Positions 7,977 to 16,613 of a DNA stretch of 35,676 nucleotides are shown here, piece by piece. The stretch covers positions 1 to 35,676 of the forward strand of contig CAMUJH010000041.1 of assembly GCA_947089145.1 (NCBI GenBank), in the 5' to 3' direction. The notes under the pieces are model-generated. The model ran no database searches. It saw only the letters and a program-made list of their open reading frames with translations, and was not told where the DNA came from. Source of the DNA: an uncultured Hungatella sp. (GTDB lineage Bacteria; Bacillota; Clostridia; Lachnospirales; Lachnospiraceae). The first letter of the stretch is position 1. Every line of letters begins with the position of its first letter. Position numbers and translations under genes: made by a program.

Positions 7977-9553
7977 ACAGAGCAGCAGGGATTTTGTTGC
8001 CTATTACCAGCCTGCCGTCCAAGTATGGCATTGGCTGCTTTTCACAGAGCGCTTATGATTTCGTAGATTGGCTGAAGGAGGCCGGACAGTGCTACTGGCA
8101 GATTCTTCCGCTGGTTCCCACCAGTTTCGGGGATTCTCCGTACCAGTCATTTTCCACGTATGCGGGAAATCCGTATTTTATCAGCCTGGAGGCTCTGATT
8201 GAGGAGGGCGTTCTGACTAAAAAGGAGTGCGACAAGGCGGATTTCGGCAAAGACCCTAAGGACATTGATTATGAGAAAATGTACAAGAGCCGGTATCCGC
8301 TTCTGCGGAAGGCTTATGAGCGCAGCAAGATCAGCGAAAATAAAGAATACCTTGAGTTTGTGGAGAAGAATAGCTGGTGGCTGAAGGACTATGCCTTATT
8401 TATGGCGGTGAAGGAGCGGTTTGACGGCAAACCGTGGACCCAGTGGGCGGAAGACATCCGGCTTCGGTGGGGCAATGCCTTGGATTATTACAGAAGAGAA
8501 CAGTATTTTGAGATTGAATTCCATCAATATCTCCAGTATCAATTTTACAGACAGTGGATGAAGCTGAAGGCTTATGCCAATGAGAAGGGCGTTAAGATCA
8601 TAGGGGATATTCCCATTTACGTGGCTATGGACAGCGCCGACGCCTGGGCTCATCCGGAACTGTTCCAGCTGGATAAGGACAATGTGCCCATTGCCGTGGC
8701 AGGCTGTCCGCCGGACGGTTTTTCCGCTACAGGGCAGCTGTGGGGAAACCCCCTGTATCGCTGGGACTATCATCAGAGTACAGGTTATCAGTGGTGGATG
8801 GAACGGCTGAATTACTGCTTCCAATTATATGACGTGGTGCGCATTGACCATTTCCGCGGATTTGACGAGTATTATTCCATTCCTTACGGGGCTGAGACGG
8901 CTGTTACAGGAAAGTGGGAGAAAGGGCCTGGAATCAGCCTGTTTAACCGCATGAGGGAAGTTCTGGGACAGAGGGAAGTTATTGCGGAAGATTTGGGGTA
9001 TGTGACGGATACTGTCCGGCAGCTGGTAAAAGACAGCGGCTTCCCGGGAATGAAGGTTCTGGAGTTTGCATTTGACTCCAGAGACACAGGAAGTGCCAGC
9101 GATTACCTGCCCCACAATTATACGGAGAATTCCGTGGCCTACACAGGAACCCACGACAATGAGACTCTGGTCGGGTGGTTTGACAGCATCAGCAAGGAAG
9201 AGATGAGCATGGCAAGGGAGTATCTCTGCGATCTGTACACGCCAAAGAAATATCTGTACAAACCGTTTATCAGCATGATTATGCGCAGCCGGGCCAATCT
9301 GTGCGTGGTTCCCATGCAGGACTACCTGGGATACAACAATTCCTGCCGGATGAATAAGCCCTCTACAGTGGGAACGAACTGGAAGTGGAGAATCACAGAA
9401 CAGGAGCTGACAGAGGAACTGCAGAAAGAGATTTATGAGACAGCCAGAAAGTACGGACGTCTGGGATGGCAGTGGAAGGAAGAGAAGCAAGAGGAAGACA
9501 CTGTGGAAGAAGGCGCCGGGGAAGCTGCGGATTCTCTTGCAGAGGAAAAATAA
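7973..9553 (+). CDS. malQ: 4-alpha-glucanotransferase (amylomaltase, GH77)
   Basis: A 526-residue cytoplasmic GH77 enzyme that transfers maltosyl and longer glucan units between malto-oligosaccharides, releasing glucose. Catalytic regions are intact: DIPIYVAMDSADAWAHPELF (212-231), nucleophile Asp292 in RIDHFRGF, acid/base Glu339 in IAEDLGYV, and Asp395 in TGTHDNET. The N-terminus has the usual GILLPITSLPSKYGIG. The C-terminus carries an extra acidic tail (EEKQEEDTVEEGAGEA), probably disordered. It overlaps the upstream hydrolase gene by 4 bases and is the last gene of the PTS operon, which ties the operon to maltodextrin or maltose use. Confidence 0.96.
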   Translation: MNRAAGILLPITSLPSKYGIGCFSQSAYDFVDWLKEAGQCYWQILPLVPTSFGDSPYQSFSTYAGNPYFISLEALIEEGVLTKKECDKADFGKDPKDIDYEKMYKSRYPLLRKAYERSKISENKEYLEFVEKNSWWLKDYALFMAVKERFDGKPWTQWAEDIRLRWGNALDYYRREQYFEIEFHQYLQYQFYRQWMKLKAYANEKGVKIIGDIPIYVAMDSADAWAHPELFQLDKDNVPIAVAGCPPDGFSATGQLWGNPLYRWDYHQSTGYQWWMERLNYCFQLYDVVRIDHFRGFDEYYSIPYGAETAVTGKWEKGPGISLFNRMREVLGQREVIAEDLGYVTDTVRQLVKDSGFPGMKVLEFAFDSRDTGSASDYLPHNYTENSVAYTGTHDNETLVGWFDSISKEEMSMAREYLCDLYTPKKYLYKPFISMIMRSRANLCVVPMQDYLGYNNSCRMNKPSTVGTNWKWRITEQELTEELQKEIYETARKYGRLGWQWKEEKQEEDTVEEGAGEAADSLAEEK

Positions 9554-9654
9554 TCCGCCATCCGCCTGGCAGCGGTATTTTCAAAGAAAAAGGACCCATG
9601 ATGCGTCAGGCTTTCTAGACATGGCAGGTAAGATGGCAGGGAAGCGAAAAATGA

Positions 9655-9683
9655 TAGACTTTATGGCTGCGCTGTGCTATAAT
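9655..9683 (+). promoter_or_regulatory. Promoter for the BI-1 family gene
   Basis: TAGACT (9655-9660, 4 of 6 matches to the -35 consensus), 17-base spacer, perfect TATAAT (9678-9683). It leaves a leader of about 100 bases before the BI-1 start. Confidence 0.6.
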
Positions 9684-9788
9684 TTAGTATAAATTGTTTG
9701 ATTGAATTTGATCTGTCAGAGAGCATTTCAAGGTTTGCGGCGTAAATCTGGCTGTTATTGATGAAATCAAAGCATGAAAGGAGCGGCT

Positions 9789-10508
9789 ATGGATTATCAA
9801 AACATGAATCAGTATTATGGGGGAGTTTATGAGACGGCACAGGAGTATGAGCCTCTGGAGCGGTATACGGCCAAAACCTTTGGCTGGATGTTTCTGGGAC
9901 TTATGGTCACTTTCGTCATTGCCATGACCGGCTATATGACTGGCCTGGTGTGGTTTGTATTTGCCATCCCGCAGATGGTGCTGGTGCTGGGGATCGCGGA
10001 AGTGGCAGTGGTGCTTTTCATGTCGGCGCGCATTACGAAGATTTCCGTGGGAACGGCCAGAGCGCTGTTTCTTGTGTACTCCGTGCTCAACGGCGTGGTG
10101 TTTTCAGCCTATTTCCTGATATATGAGCTGCCAAGCCTGGTGTTCATATTCGGAGCCACATCCCTGTTTTTCGGGATTATGGCAGCCATCGGATACTTTG
10201 CGCGGGTGAACTTAAGCAGCCTGCGGAATTTCCTGACCGGCGGCCTGGTGTTTCTGCTGGTTTTCTGGGTGGCGTCCATGTTCATAAATCTGCAGAAATT
10301 TGAGATGATAGCCTGCAGCGTGGGGATCTTTATATTCCTGCTGTTTACGGCTTATGATACCCAGAAGATCAAGGCTTACCATCAGGCGTACTGCCATGAC
10401 GGGACGATGGCTGGGAAGGCGTCTATTTTTGCGGCGCTGCAGCTGTACCTGGATTTTATCAACCTGTTTCTGTATCTTCTGCGTGCGATTGGGAAGAGAA
10501 GAAATTAG
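9789..10508 (+). CDS. Bax inhibitor-1 (BI-1/YccA) family membrane protein
   Basis: A 239-residue integral membrane protein with about seven hydrophobic helices and the family hallmarks YDTQKIK (around 189-195) and LYLDFINLFLYLLRAIG near the C-terminus. BI-1 family members are proton-sensitive calcium leak channels in the characterised bacterial case (YetJ) and in other bacteria are linked to membrane-protein quality control. I start at ATG 9789 (MDYQNMNQYY) rather than 9774 because AAGGAG at 9778-9783 would overlap the earlier ATG. The N-terminal 25 residues are Tyr/Gln-rich and soluble. Monocistronic: own promoter and own terminator. Confidence 0.92.
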   Translation: MDYQNMNQYYGGVYETAQEYEPLERYTAKTFGWMFLGLMVTFVIAMTGYMTGLVWFVFAIPQMVLVLGIAEVAVVLFMSARITKISVGTARALFLVYSVLNGVVFSAYFLIYELPSLVFIFGATSLFFGIMAAIGYFARVNLSSLRNFLTGGLVFLLVFWVASMFINLQKFEMIACSVGIFIFLLFTAYDTQKIKAYHQAYCHDGTMAGKASIFAALQLYLDFINLFLYLLRAIGKRRN

Positions 10509-10528
10509 GGGCTGGATATCGGATATGA

Positions 10529-10558
10529 GAAAATGCGTTCCGGAAGGGACGCATTTTT
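10529..10558 (+). terminator. Rho-independent terminator after the BI-1 gene
   Basis: AAAATGCGTTCC pairs with GGGACGCATTTTT around a GGAA loop, followed by the T-run. It lies about 20 bases past the stop codon. Confidence 0.9.
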
Positions 10559-10608
10559 GTTGGAATCTGTATAGTGGTAACATAAAGACATTTCATACAA
10601 CAAATAGA

Positions 10609-10630
10609 GGCAGCACAAGGATCATTACAA
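10609..10630 (+). repeat. 22-base direct repeat, left copy
   Basis: Twenty-two bases beginning GGCAGCACAAGG and ending TCATTACAA are identical to 16400-16421, 5.8 kb away. This copy is non-coding, just before the AAA-ATPase-like gene; the other copy codes GSTRIIT in the NACHT protein. Flanking bases do not match. Confidence 0.85.
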
Positions 10631-10681
10631 TCTTCCATTATAAAAAACCAAAGTGGAGAATTGGCAGAAAGGGTGTTAAAC

Positions 10682-12380
10682 ATGAAAAAAACGGTGGGGA
10701 TAGGCCATCAGGATTTTGCAAAGATAAGACGGGAGAACATTTTCTACGTGGATAAAACCAATTTTATTCGGGAATGGTGGGAGGCAAAGGACGAAGTAAC
10801 CCTGATTACCCGTCCCCGGCGCTTTGGAAAGACTCTGAACATGAGCATGCTTGAGAATTTTTTTTTCCGTTCAATGTGCGGGCCGGAAAGATTTGTTTTA
10901 TGGGCTGGCCATATGGGAAGATGAAAATTACAGAAAGCTTCAGGGAACCTATCCTGTGATCAGCTTGTCTTTTGCCAATGTGAAGGGAAAAAGCTATGCA
11001 GCAGCAGTCTGCAGAATTAATCAGATATTGACACATCTGTATTCTTCGAATCGGTTTCTTATGCTTGATGGGAAGCTGGATGAGAAGGAACAGCGGTTTT
11101 TTGATTCAATAGATGTGGATATGAATGAGACAACGGCAACAATGGCAATACATCAATTATGCTGCTACTTGTCACGCTACTACGGAAAAAGGGTAATTAT
11201 TTTGCTGGATGAATATGATACGCCGATGCAGGAAGCATATGTTAATGGGTATTGGGAAGAACTTGTCCTTTTTACCAGAAGTATGTTTAATGCTGCATTC
11301 AAAACAAATCCTTACCTGGAACGGGCTGTGATGACGGGGATAACCAGGGTGAGCAAGGAGTCCATATTTTCAGATCTTAATAATTTAAAAGTGATAACAA
11401 CGACATCAGAAAAATATATGGATCGTTTTGGCTTTACCGAAGATGAGGTGTTTGACGCATTAGATGAATATGGATGGACTGCACAGAAGGAGGAAGTAAA
11501 ACGATGGTATGATGGATTTACCTTTGGAAACAGGACGGATATTTATAATCCATGGTCAGTGATTAATTATCTAAGCGCAGGGAAATTAGGAGCTTATTGG
11601 GCAAACTCCAGTTCAAACAGCCTGGCAGGAAAATTAGTTCGGGAAGGAAGCCGGAATTTAAAAGAAAACTTCGAGAGTCTTTTACAGGGAAAGTCAATTA
11701 TTATGGAATTAGACGAACAAATAGTCTATGACCACTTAACTGAAGATGAACAGGCAATTTGGAGTTTGCTGCTTGCCAGCGGTTATTTAAAAGTAAAAAG
11801 TTTAAAGTCTTTTATGACGGAATTTGGAGAATGGAAGCAGATATATGAACTGGAGTTGACAAACTTTGAAGTAAGGACAATGTTTTGCAGCGTGATCCGA
11901 AAATGGTTCAGCAGTGCAGCCGGCGTTTATAATGATTTTATAAAAGCATTACTGACTGGCGATGTAAAGGGCATGAATGCATATATGAATAAGATAGCAA
12001 TGGCCACATTTAGTTATTTTGATACCGGGAAAAATCCATTGGAGGAAGAACCTGAGCGATTCTATCATGGATTTGTGCTGGGACTGATGGTGGAACTTAC
12101 GGAGCGGTATGTGCTGACTTCTAACCGGGAAAGCGGGTTTGGGCGTTATGACGTGATGCTGGAACCTAGAAGGCCGGGGGACGTTGGGATAATTCTGGAA
12201 TTTAAAATACAGGACAAAAGCGAAGAAAAGGAACTCGCTGAGACGGCAAGCGCGGCATTGGAGCAGATTGAAAAAAAGAGATATGAAACGGCCCTTATAG
12301 AGAAAGGAGTTTCAAAAGAAAAGATCAGGTCATATGGTTTTGCGTTTTGCGGAAAGAAAGTATTGATTCAGGGAAGATAA
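10682..12380 (+). pseudogene. AAA-ATPase-like / PD-(D/E)XK nuclease-superfamily protein, frameshifted at a T9 run
   Basis: One gene in two frames. The first part (ATG 10682, MKKTVGIGHQDFAKIRRENI) carries the family start and the P-loop-like LITRPRRFGKTLNMSML, and stops at 10922-10924. The second (from about 10858 to 12380) continues as SVQCAGRKDLFYGLAIWEDE with Walker B RVIILLDEYDTPM and a C-terminal PD-(D/E)XK-like motif (GRYDVML...IILEFKI). The break is at nine T residues, 10858-10866; eight would restore a 565-residue protein of normal family length. These AAA-ATPase-like plus DUF1703-type proteins are common in gut anaerobes, of unknown function, perhaps mobile or conflict related. The rest of the gene shows no decay, so the indel is recent, a sequencing error, or productive slippage. 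Confidence 0.85.
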
Positions 12381-12387
12381 ATGCTAT

Positions 12388-12441
12388 TCTGTAATACGGA
12401 AGGCATGGGGAAAGACATATAAAAAGCCTCCGTATAACAGA
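12388..12441. other. Long imperfect inverted repeat between the ATPase and NACHT genes
   Basis: TCTGTAATACGGAAGGC (12388-12404) pairs with GCCTCCGTATAACAGA (12426-12441) with one mismatch and one bulge, enclosing 21 bases. Only a short A-rich run follows on the plus strand, so it is not a standard terminator for the upstream gene. It may protect the 3' end of the message or bind protein. Confidence 0.55.
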
Positions 12442-12475
12442 TAAAAAAGTACAAATGAAAGTCAGGTGAGTTATC

Positions 12476-15400
12476 ATGGCAACTGTCAGATGGATACATA
12501 TTTCGGATCTGCATCTGAACAGCGATGGAATGGAGACAGAGCTTCTGCGGGATGAGTTGCCTGGATTTTTGCAGAGAAGCTTAAACAGCTGCGATTATGT
12601 TTTCTGCACCGGGGATATCCGATATGCTCCGGCAGGCGGCTTTCCCGCTGATTCCGCCGAATATATTAAAAGTTTATGCAGAGCCGTACATGTTCCGATG
12701 GAAAACCTGTTTATGGTTCCTGGCAATCATGATGTCAACATATACAGCCCGGGAAGGGCGGAAGCCATAAAGCGGATGTACAACGCCAAAGATCCGGGAA
12801 GTTCTTATTATGATTCCAGGGTAGGAAAAATTGAGGCAGCGGATTTGGAGGCGATACACGCGGGGCAGGAAGAGTTCCGGACACTGCTTGCTTCGGTTTA
12901 CGCTGACGTCCCGGGCCGCCTGGCCAGGTATGGGGACCCGCTTAAGCCTCATTTTGTCATCGAGACGGATCACTTCAACATCCTCCATGTGGATACGACG
13001 CTTTCTTACGGGGAAGATCAGGAACGGGATCTGATTCTGGGAACCAAGCCTCTGTATGACGCCATAAAAACTTTGAATGTGTCCAAGCCTGCGATTCTGC
13101 TTACCCACTATGCCATGGCATCCCTGTCACAGGATGAGAGGAAATCCGTGTCTCAGCTTCTGCAGAAGAACCATGTGAGGCTGTGGCTTGCAGGGCATGA
13201 ACATGATCACAATCTGATGCCCTACAGTTATCTCTATTCTATTCAGACAGGGGAGCTGCGCTATGAGGACAGAGCCAGCGCCACAGTCCTGGCCGGGGAG
13301 TATGATACGGAAACCGGCTGCGGCTTTATCAGGGCATACACCTGGTTTCAGGAGGGCTGGGCGGAATATCCCATTATCTGGCACGGCTACGCAGAGGAAA
13401 ATAAATTCCCTTTTTCCTTGGAAGTTCCGGAAAATGACTCAGAGGCGTCACGCAGGGCCCATCTGTGCAAAACAAGAAACAGCAGGTATTTTCAGCGGGA
13501 GATTATGCCAAAACTGCTGCCGGATCTTCAATGCGGCAAAGACTTGTACGCCAATGACGGAAGCAATCCGCTGATTCAGCTGCTTGACAACCTGTGGAAA
13601 GAGGAAAAGCACGCAGCGCTTCTGGCTGACGGCGGGATGGGAAAGACGACGCTGATGATTGACGCGGCAAAGAAAAAAGAGCAGCAGCCTATCCTCTATC
13701 TGCCGTTTGAACAGCTGGAAGCCCAGGGATTGGGCATTGAACAGGCCGTATGCAGAACCTTGTTCGGATCGGAGAATGCACAGGATAAACTGTATGAGCT
13801 GGCTGGCAGCACCGTGAGCCAGCCGGCCCTGATCCTGCTTCTGGATGGCTTTAATGAGCTGGGGGCAGAAGCTGCCCAGAGATATGCCAGCCAGCTAAAG
13901 GGATTGTCTCTCTACTGTGGGCTGCAGATGGTGGTTTCGTCAAGAGAAGATTTTACACAGAGATATAAAATACCTTTCCGGATAGCCATTGTCCAGGAAT
14001 TGTCAGACAGGCAGATGGCAGGTGTCATGTCTGAAACGGAGCTGCAGCATGTGAAGGGCACCTATACGCTTCAAAGGCTTCTCAGGAATCCAATGCTTCT
14101 TTTAATGTATAAGCAGGTATGCCCGATCATGGAAAGGCACCAGGAGAATTACCTTCCGTGGCACGATCCCATTGAGAATGCAGAACAGTTAATCTGCAAT
14201 TATTTCCTGGCTCAGATTGCAGTCCTTCTTGAACGTGTTCAGCTTAATGGAGAAAAGCTCCTTATTGCGTATAAGTGCATTGGGTACGCGCTGCCGTTTA
14301 TGGGATATTGCCTGGAAAAAGAAAACCGGATAAGCATTTCTGCAGATGAGTTTGAACATGTACTTAAAGAAGCTGCCCAGGCGGCAAACCAATGTACCTT
14401 TTTAGAGGATCAGTTCAGGAAGATACAGAGAACTTACCGAATCCGGTTTATTCCGGACATCGAGGCATTTGACATTGATGATTTTCTGGTTAAAGAGATG
14501 CATCTTATACATGAAAACAGGGAATTGTTTGCATTTCCCCACCAGATTTACAGGGATTATATGTCCGCATACTGGATTGTAAATAGTACGGATCAGGAGT
14601 CTGCCTGCGCCATATGGAATCAGAGAAAATTTCCGTACTATATTTTAAAAATTATAGGGCCTATGGCTGGCAGATATTGGGACGGGCTGGCAAAAAGAGT
14701 TGCGGATTATTCGAAGGGGCGTGATGGAAAGGAGATAAAAAATCAGCTTTTTAATCTGATTCACGCTTTCCCATATACAGAGGAAGGCGGCATTCCCGAC
14801 TACTCCGGCCTGGATCTGCGCAGCATGAGACTTCCGGATTATTCCGTGATACCGGGGCGGATCTCCATGCAGGGGGCCAGAATCAGCCGGGTATCTCTGG
14901 CACTTTCCGAGAAAACGCCGGCGGTTTTCAATTGTCTTGAGTTTTCCGGGGAAGATGAATGGCTTGCAGGAGCAACTGACGGGATGGTGCAGATATGGTC
15001 TATGGCTACAGGGCAAAGTGAACTGTTTCATTTTTTCGGGGGGAGAATAGCAGCTTTTTACTTTACCCGGGGCAGCCGCTATTTATTGGCGAAATCCGCT
15101 AACCGGTCAGGGGAAGTGATCTATGTATACAAAAATGACGGCGGCAGCTGGAGTCATACAGGCATGATTTGCGGCGCAATTGACAGCAGGCTTCGAACCA
15201 TGGTGCTGACAGGAGACGAGCTGCGGTTTTATTACAATAACAGAGAGCGCAGATATGATTTAGCAGACGGTTCCATAACATATGACCAGGCGAGGCAGCA
15301 TGCATGGGAAAATCCTGCTGAGGGCGAAGTCCTTTCCATATGGATGGAAAAACGCCGCAGGCATAAGGCAGGAAGGCAAGATCCTGCCGGATGCCAGGCC

Positions 15401-16513
15401 CGGGCGGTAAGCCATAAGGGAGAATTGACGGCCTGTTCTTACAATGACGGGACAATGATTGTCCAGCGGGGCGGCGAAACCTTTGCCGTTCTTGCCAGAG
15501 GGATAACAAGGCTAAAGGCAGCCGCTATTTCAGGGGACGGAAAAAGGGCTGTCACACTGAGCCAAAAAAGCGGCGGCGGCCGCAGAAAGATGCAGATGTG
15601 GGATCTGGAGACAAAAACCAGGTGCGGGGAATGGATGTGCAGCGAGGAAACCGGCAGCATCCATTTGTCAGAGCAGGGAGAGTGGATCATAGGGGAGACG
15701 GAAGGAAGGTACTGGATTCGCAGCTGGGCAGATGAAAAAAACGTGTACAATGTTTCCGGGACATTTATTTCAAATCAATACGGGAAGCTGACTTCCTATG
15801 GGAACCAGGTGCTCTTTAAGAACAGTGCCAATATGCTGGAGCTGTTTAACCTGGAAACCAGGGAATTTTCAAAAATAGAAAATATCCAGAAGGACAGCCG
15901 GATCGCCGCCTTTCTGCCAAACGGAAAACTGATTGCGGCAGGAGGCAGCAGGGGATGCGCAGTGTTTTCCGGCACCAGAGACGGCAGGCAGCTGAGCATT
16001 AACCGGGAAGAAGGCGCAGTAACAGGAATTTTCTGCATGAAGGGACAGCCGTTTGTGGCACTGGCCACAAGCAATCAGGTAGTCAGCATTTATCACACGG
16101 GAACCGGACAGCGGACAAGGACTTTAAAGCCTGGGGCCGGCAACAAGATGATAGTGGGCCATCCGTCCAAAGATGCGATTGCCTGCAGCGGGGGAGGCAG
16201 CCGTTTTGAAATTTTTAATTATTTCAGCTTCAAAACCAGGGACGGAAAAAACGCCGGAAAATGGTATGAAAATGTAATTGACAGAAAATTGTACGGGAAT
16301 GTGCTTGATATGAATTTTAATGAAACCAACGGGGAACTGGTGTCCATAATGTCGGACGGGACCATTGTCTACAGCCATGAACTGTACTGCAGATACCACG
16401 GCAGCACAAGGATCATTACAAATTTTAATGTGGATGCCTATGACTTTACCGGGGTGATCTGCGAGGATGGGGTGGAGGAGGATTTGAGGAATAATGGGGC
16501 GGTCTTTTATTAA
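12476..16513 (+). CDS. Metallophosphoesterase-NACHT-beta-propeller STAND protein (probable anti-phage)
   Basis: A 1345-residue three-part protein. Residues 1 to about 300 are a calcineurin-type metallophosphoesterase with every metal ligand motif: DLH (11-13), GD (46-47), GNHD (83-86), His211 and GHEH (240-243). Residues about 375-560 are a NACHT-type NTPase: Walker A GGMGKTT (386-392), Walker B LLLDGFNEL (454-462), VSSREDF near 487-493. A helical region follows, and from about 815 to the end WD40-like blades (WLAGATDGMVQIWSM, later RKMQMWDLETKT). An N-terminal effector, central STAND switch and C-terminal sensor repeats is the architecture of bacterial NLR-like/Avs defence proteins; here the effector would hydrolyse a phosphoester, perhaps nucleic acid or a nucleotide. 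ATG has AGGTGAG upstream. Defence role is inference. Confidence 0.85.
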   Translation: MATVRWIHISDLHLNSDGMETELLRDELPGFLQRSLNSCDYVFCTGDIRYAPAGGFPADSAEYIKSLCRAVHVPMENLFMVPGNHDVNIYSPGRAEAIKRMYNAKDPGSSYYDSRVGKIEAADLEAIHAGQEEFRTLLASVYADVPGRLARYGDPLKPHFVIETDHFNILHVDTTLSYGEDQERDLILGTKPLYDAIKTLNVSKPAILLTHYAMASLSQDERKSVSQLLQKNHVRLWLAGHEHDHNLMPYSYLYSIQTGELRYEDRASATVLAGEYDTETGCGFIRAYTWFQEGWAEYPIIWHGYAEENKFPFSLEVPENDSEASRRAHLCKTRNSRYFQREIMPKLLPDLQCGKDLYANDGSNPLIQLLDNLWKEEKHAALLADGGMGKTTLMIDAAKKKEQQPILYLPFEQLEAQGLGIEQAVCRTLFGSENAQDKLYELAGSTVSQPALILLLDGFNELGAEAAQRYASQLKGLSLYCGLQMVVSSREDFTQRYKIPFRIAIVQELSDRQMAGVMSETELQHVKGTYTLQRLLRNPMLLLMYKQVCPIMERHQENYLPWHDPIENAEQLICNYFLAQIAVLLERVQLNGEKLLIAYKCIGYALPFMGYCLEKENRISISADEFEHVLKEAAQAANQCTFLEDQFRKIQRTYRIRFIPDIEAFDIDDFLVKEMHLIHENRELFAFPHQIYRDYMSAYWIVNSTDQESACAIWNQRKFPYYILKIIGPMAGRYWDGLAKRVADYSKGRDGKEIKNQLFNLIHAFPYTEEGGIPDYSGLDLRSMRLPDYSVIPGRISMQGARISRVSLALSEKTPAVFNCLEFSGEDEWLAGATDGMVQIWSMATGQSELFHFFGGRIAAFYFTRGSRYLLAKSANRSGEVIYVYKNDGGSWSHTGMICGAIDSRLRTMVLTGDELRFYYNNRERRYDLADGSITYDQARQHAWENPAEGEVLSIWMEKRRRHKAGRQDPAGCQARAVSHKGELTACSYNDGTMIVQRGGETFAVLARGITRLKAAAISGDGKRAVTLSQKSGGGRRKMQMWDLETKTRCGEWMCSEETGSIHLSEQGEWIIGETEGRYWIRSWADEKNVYNVSGTFISNQYGKLTSYGNQVLFKNSANMLELFNLETREFSKIENIQKDSRIAAFLPNGKLIAAGGSRGCAVFSGTRDGRQLSINREEGAVTGIFCMKGQPFVALATSNQVVSIYHTGTGQRTRTLKPGAGNKMIVGHPSKDAIACSGGGSRFEIFNYFSFKTRDGKNAGKWYENVIDRKLYGNVLDMNFNETNGELVSIMSDGTIVYSHELYCRYHGSTRIITNFNVDAYDFTGVICEDGVEEDLRNNGAVFY
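16400..16421 (+). repeat. 22-base direct repeat, right copy
   Basis: Identical to 10609-10630. It is inside the last 120 bases of the NACHT-protein gene. The pair brackets the ATPase-like gene and nearly all of the NACHT gene. Confidence 0.85.
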
Positions 16514-16544
16514 ACAGACGGAATCTAAAATCATACAAAAAACA

Positions 16545-16560
16545 TGACACACAGCTGTCA
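16545..16560. promoter_or_regulatory. Small dyad upstream of the GyrI/glyoxalase gene
   Basis: TGACA-CACAGC-TGTCA forms a 5-bp-arm dyad 13 bases before a TAAAAT (16573-16578) that could be a -10. No -35 at normal spacing is visible. Possible operator, weak evidence. Confidence 0.3.
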
Positions 16561-16613
16561 CATACCTTCTGATAAAATATGTCTATCTTCATTAAGAAAG
16601 GACAGCTGTAAAA

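Noticed and set aside
8825-9490. Long minus-strand frame inside malQ
   Set aside because: Shadow of a clear GH77 gene with intact catalytic motifs; no family-like pattern in the antisense product.
9554-9654. Terminator after malQ
   Set aside because: Only a weak 7-bp GCGGATT/AATCCGC pairing without a T-run was found, too weak to list.
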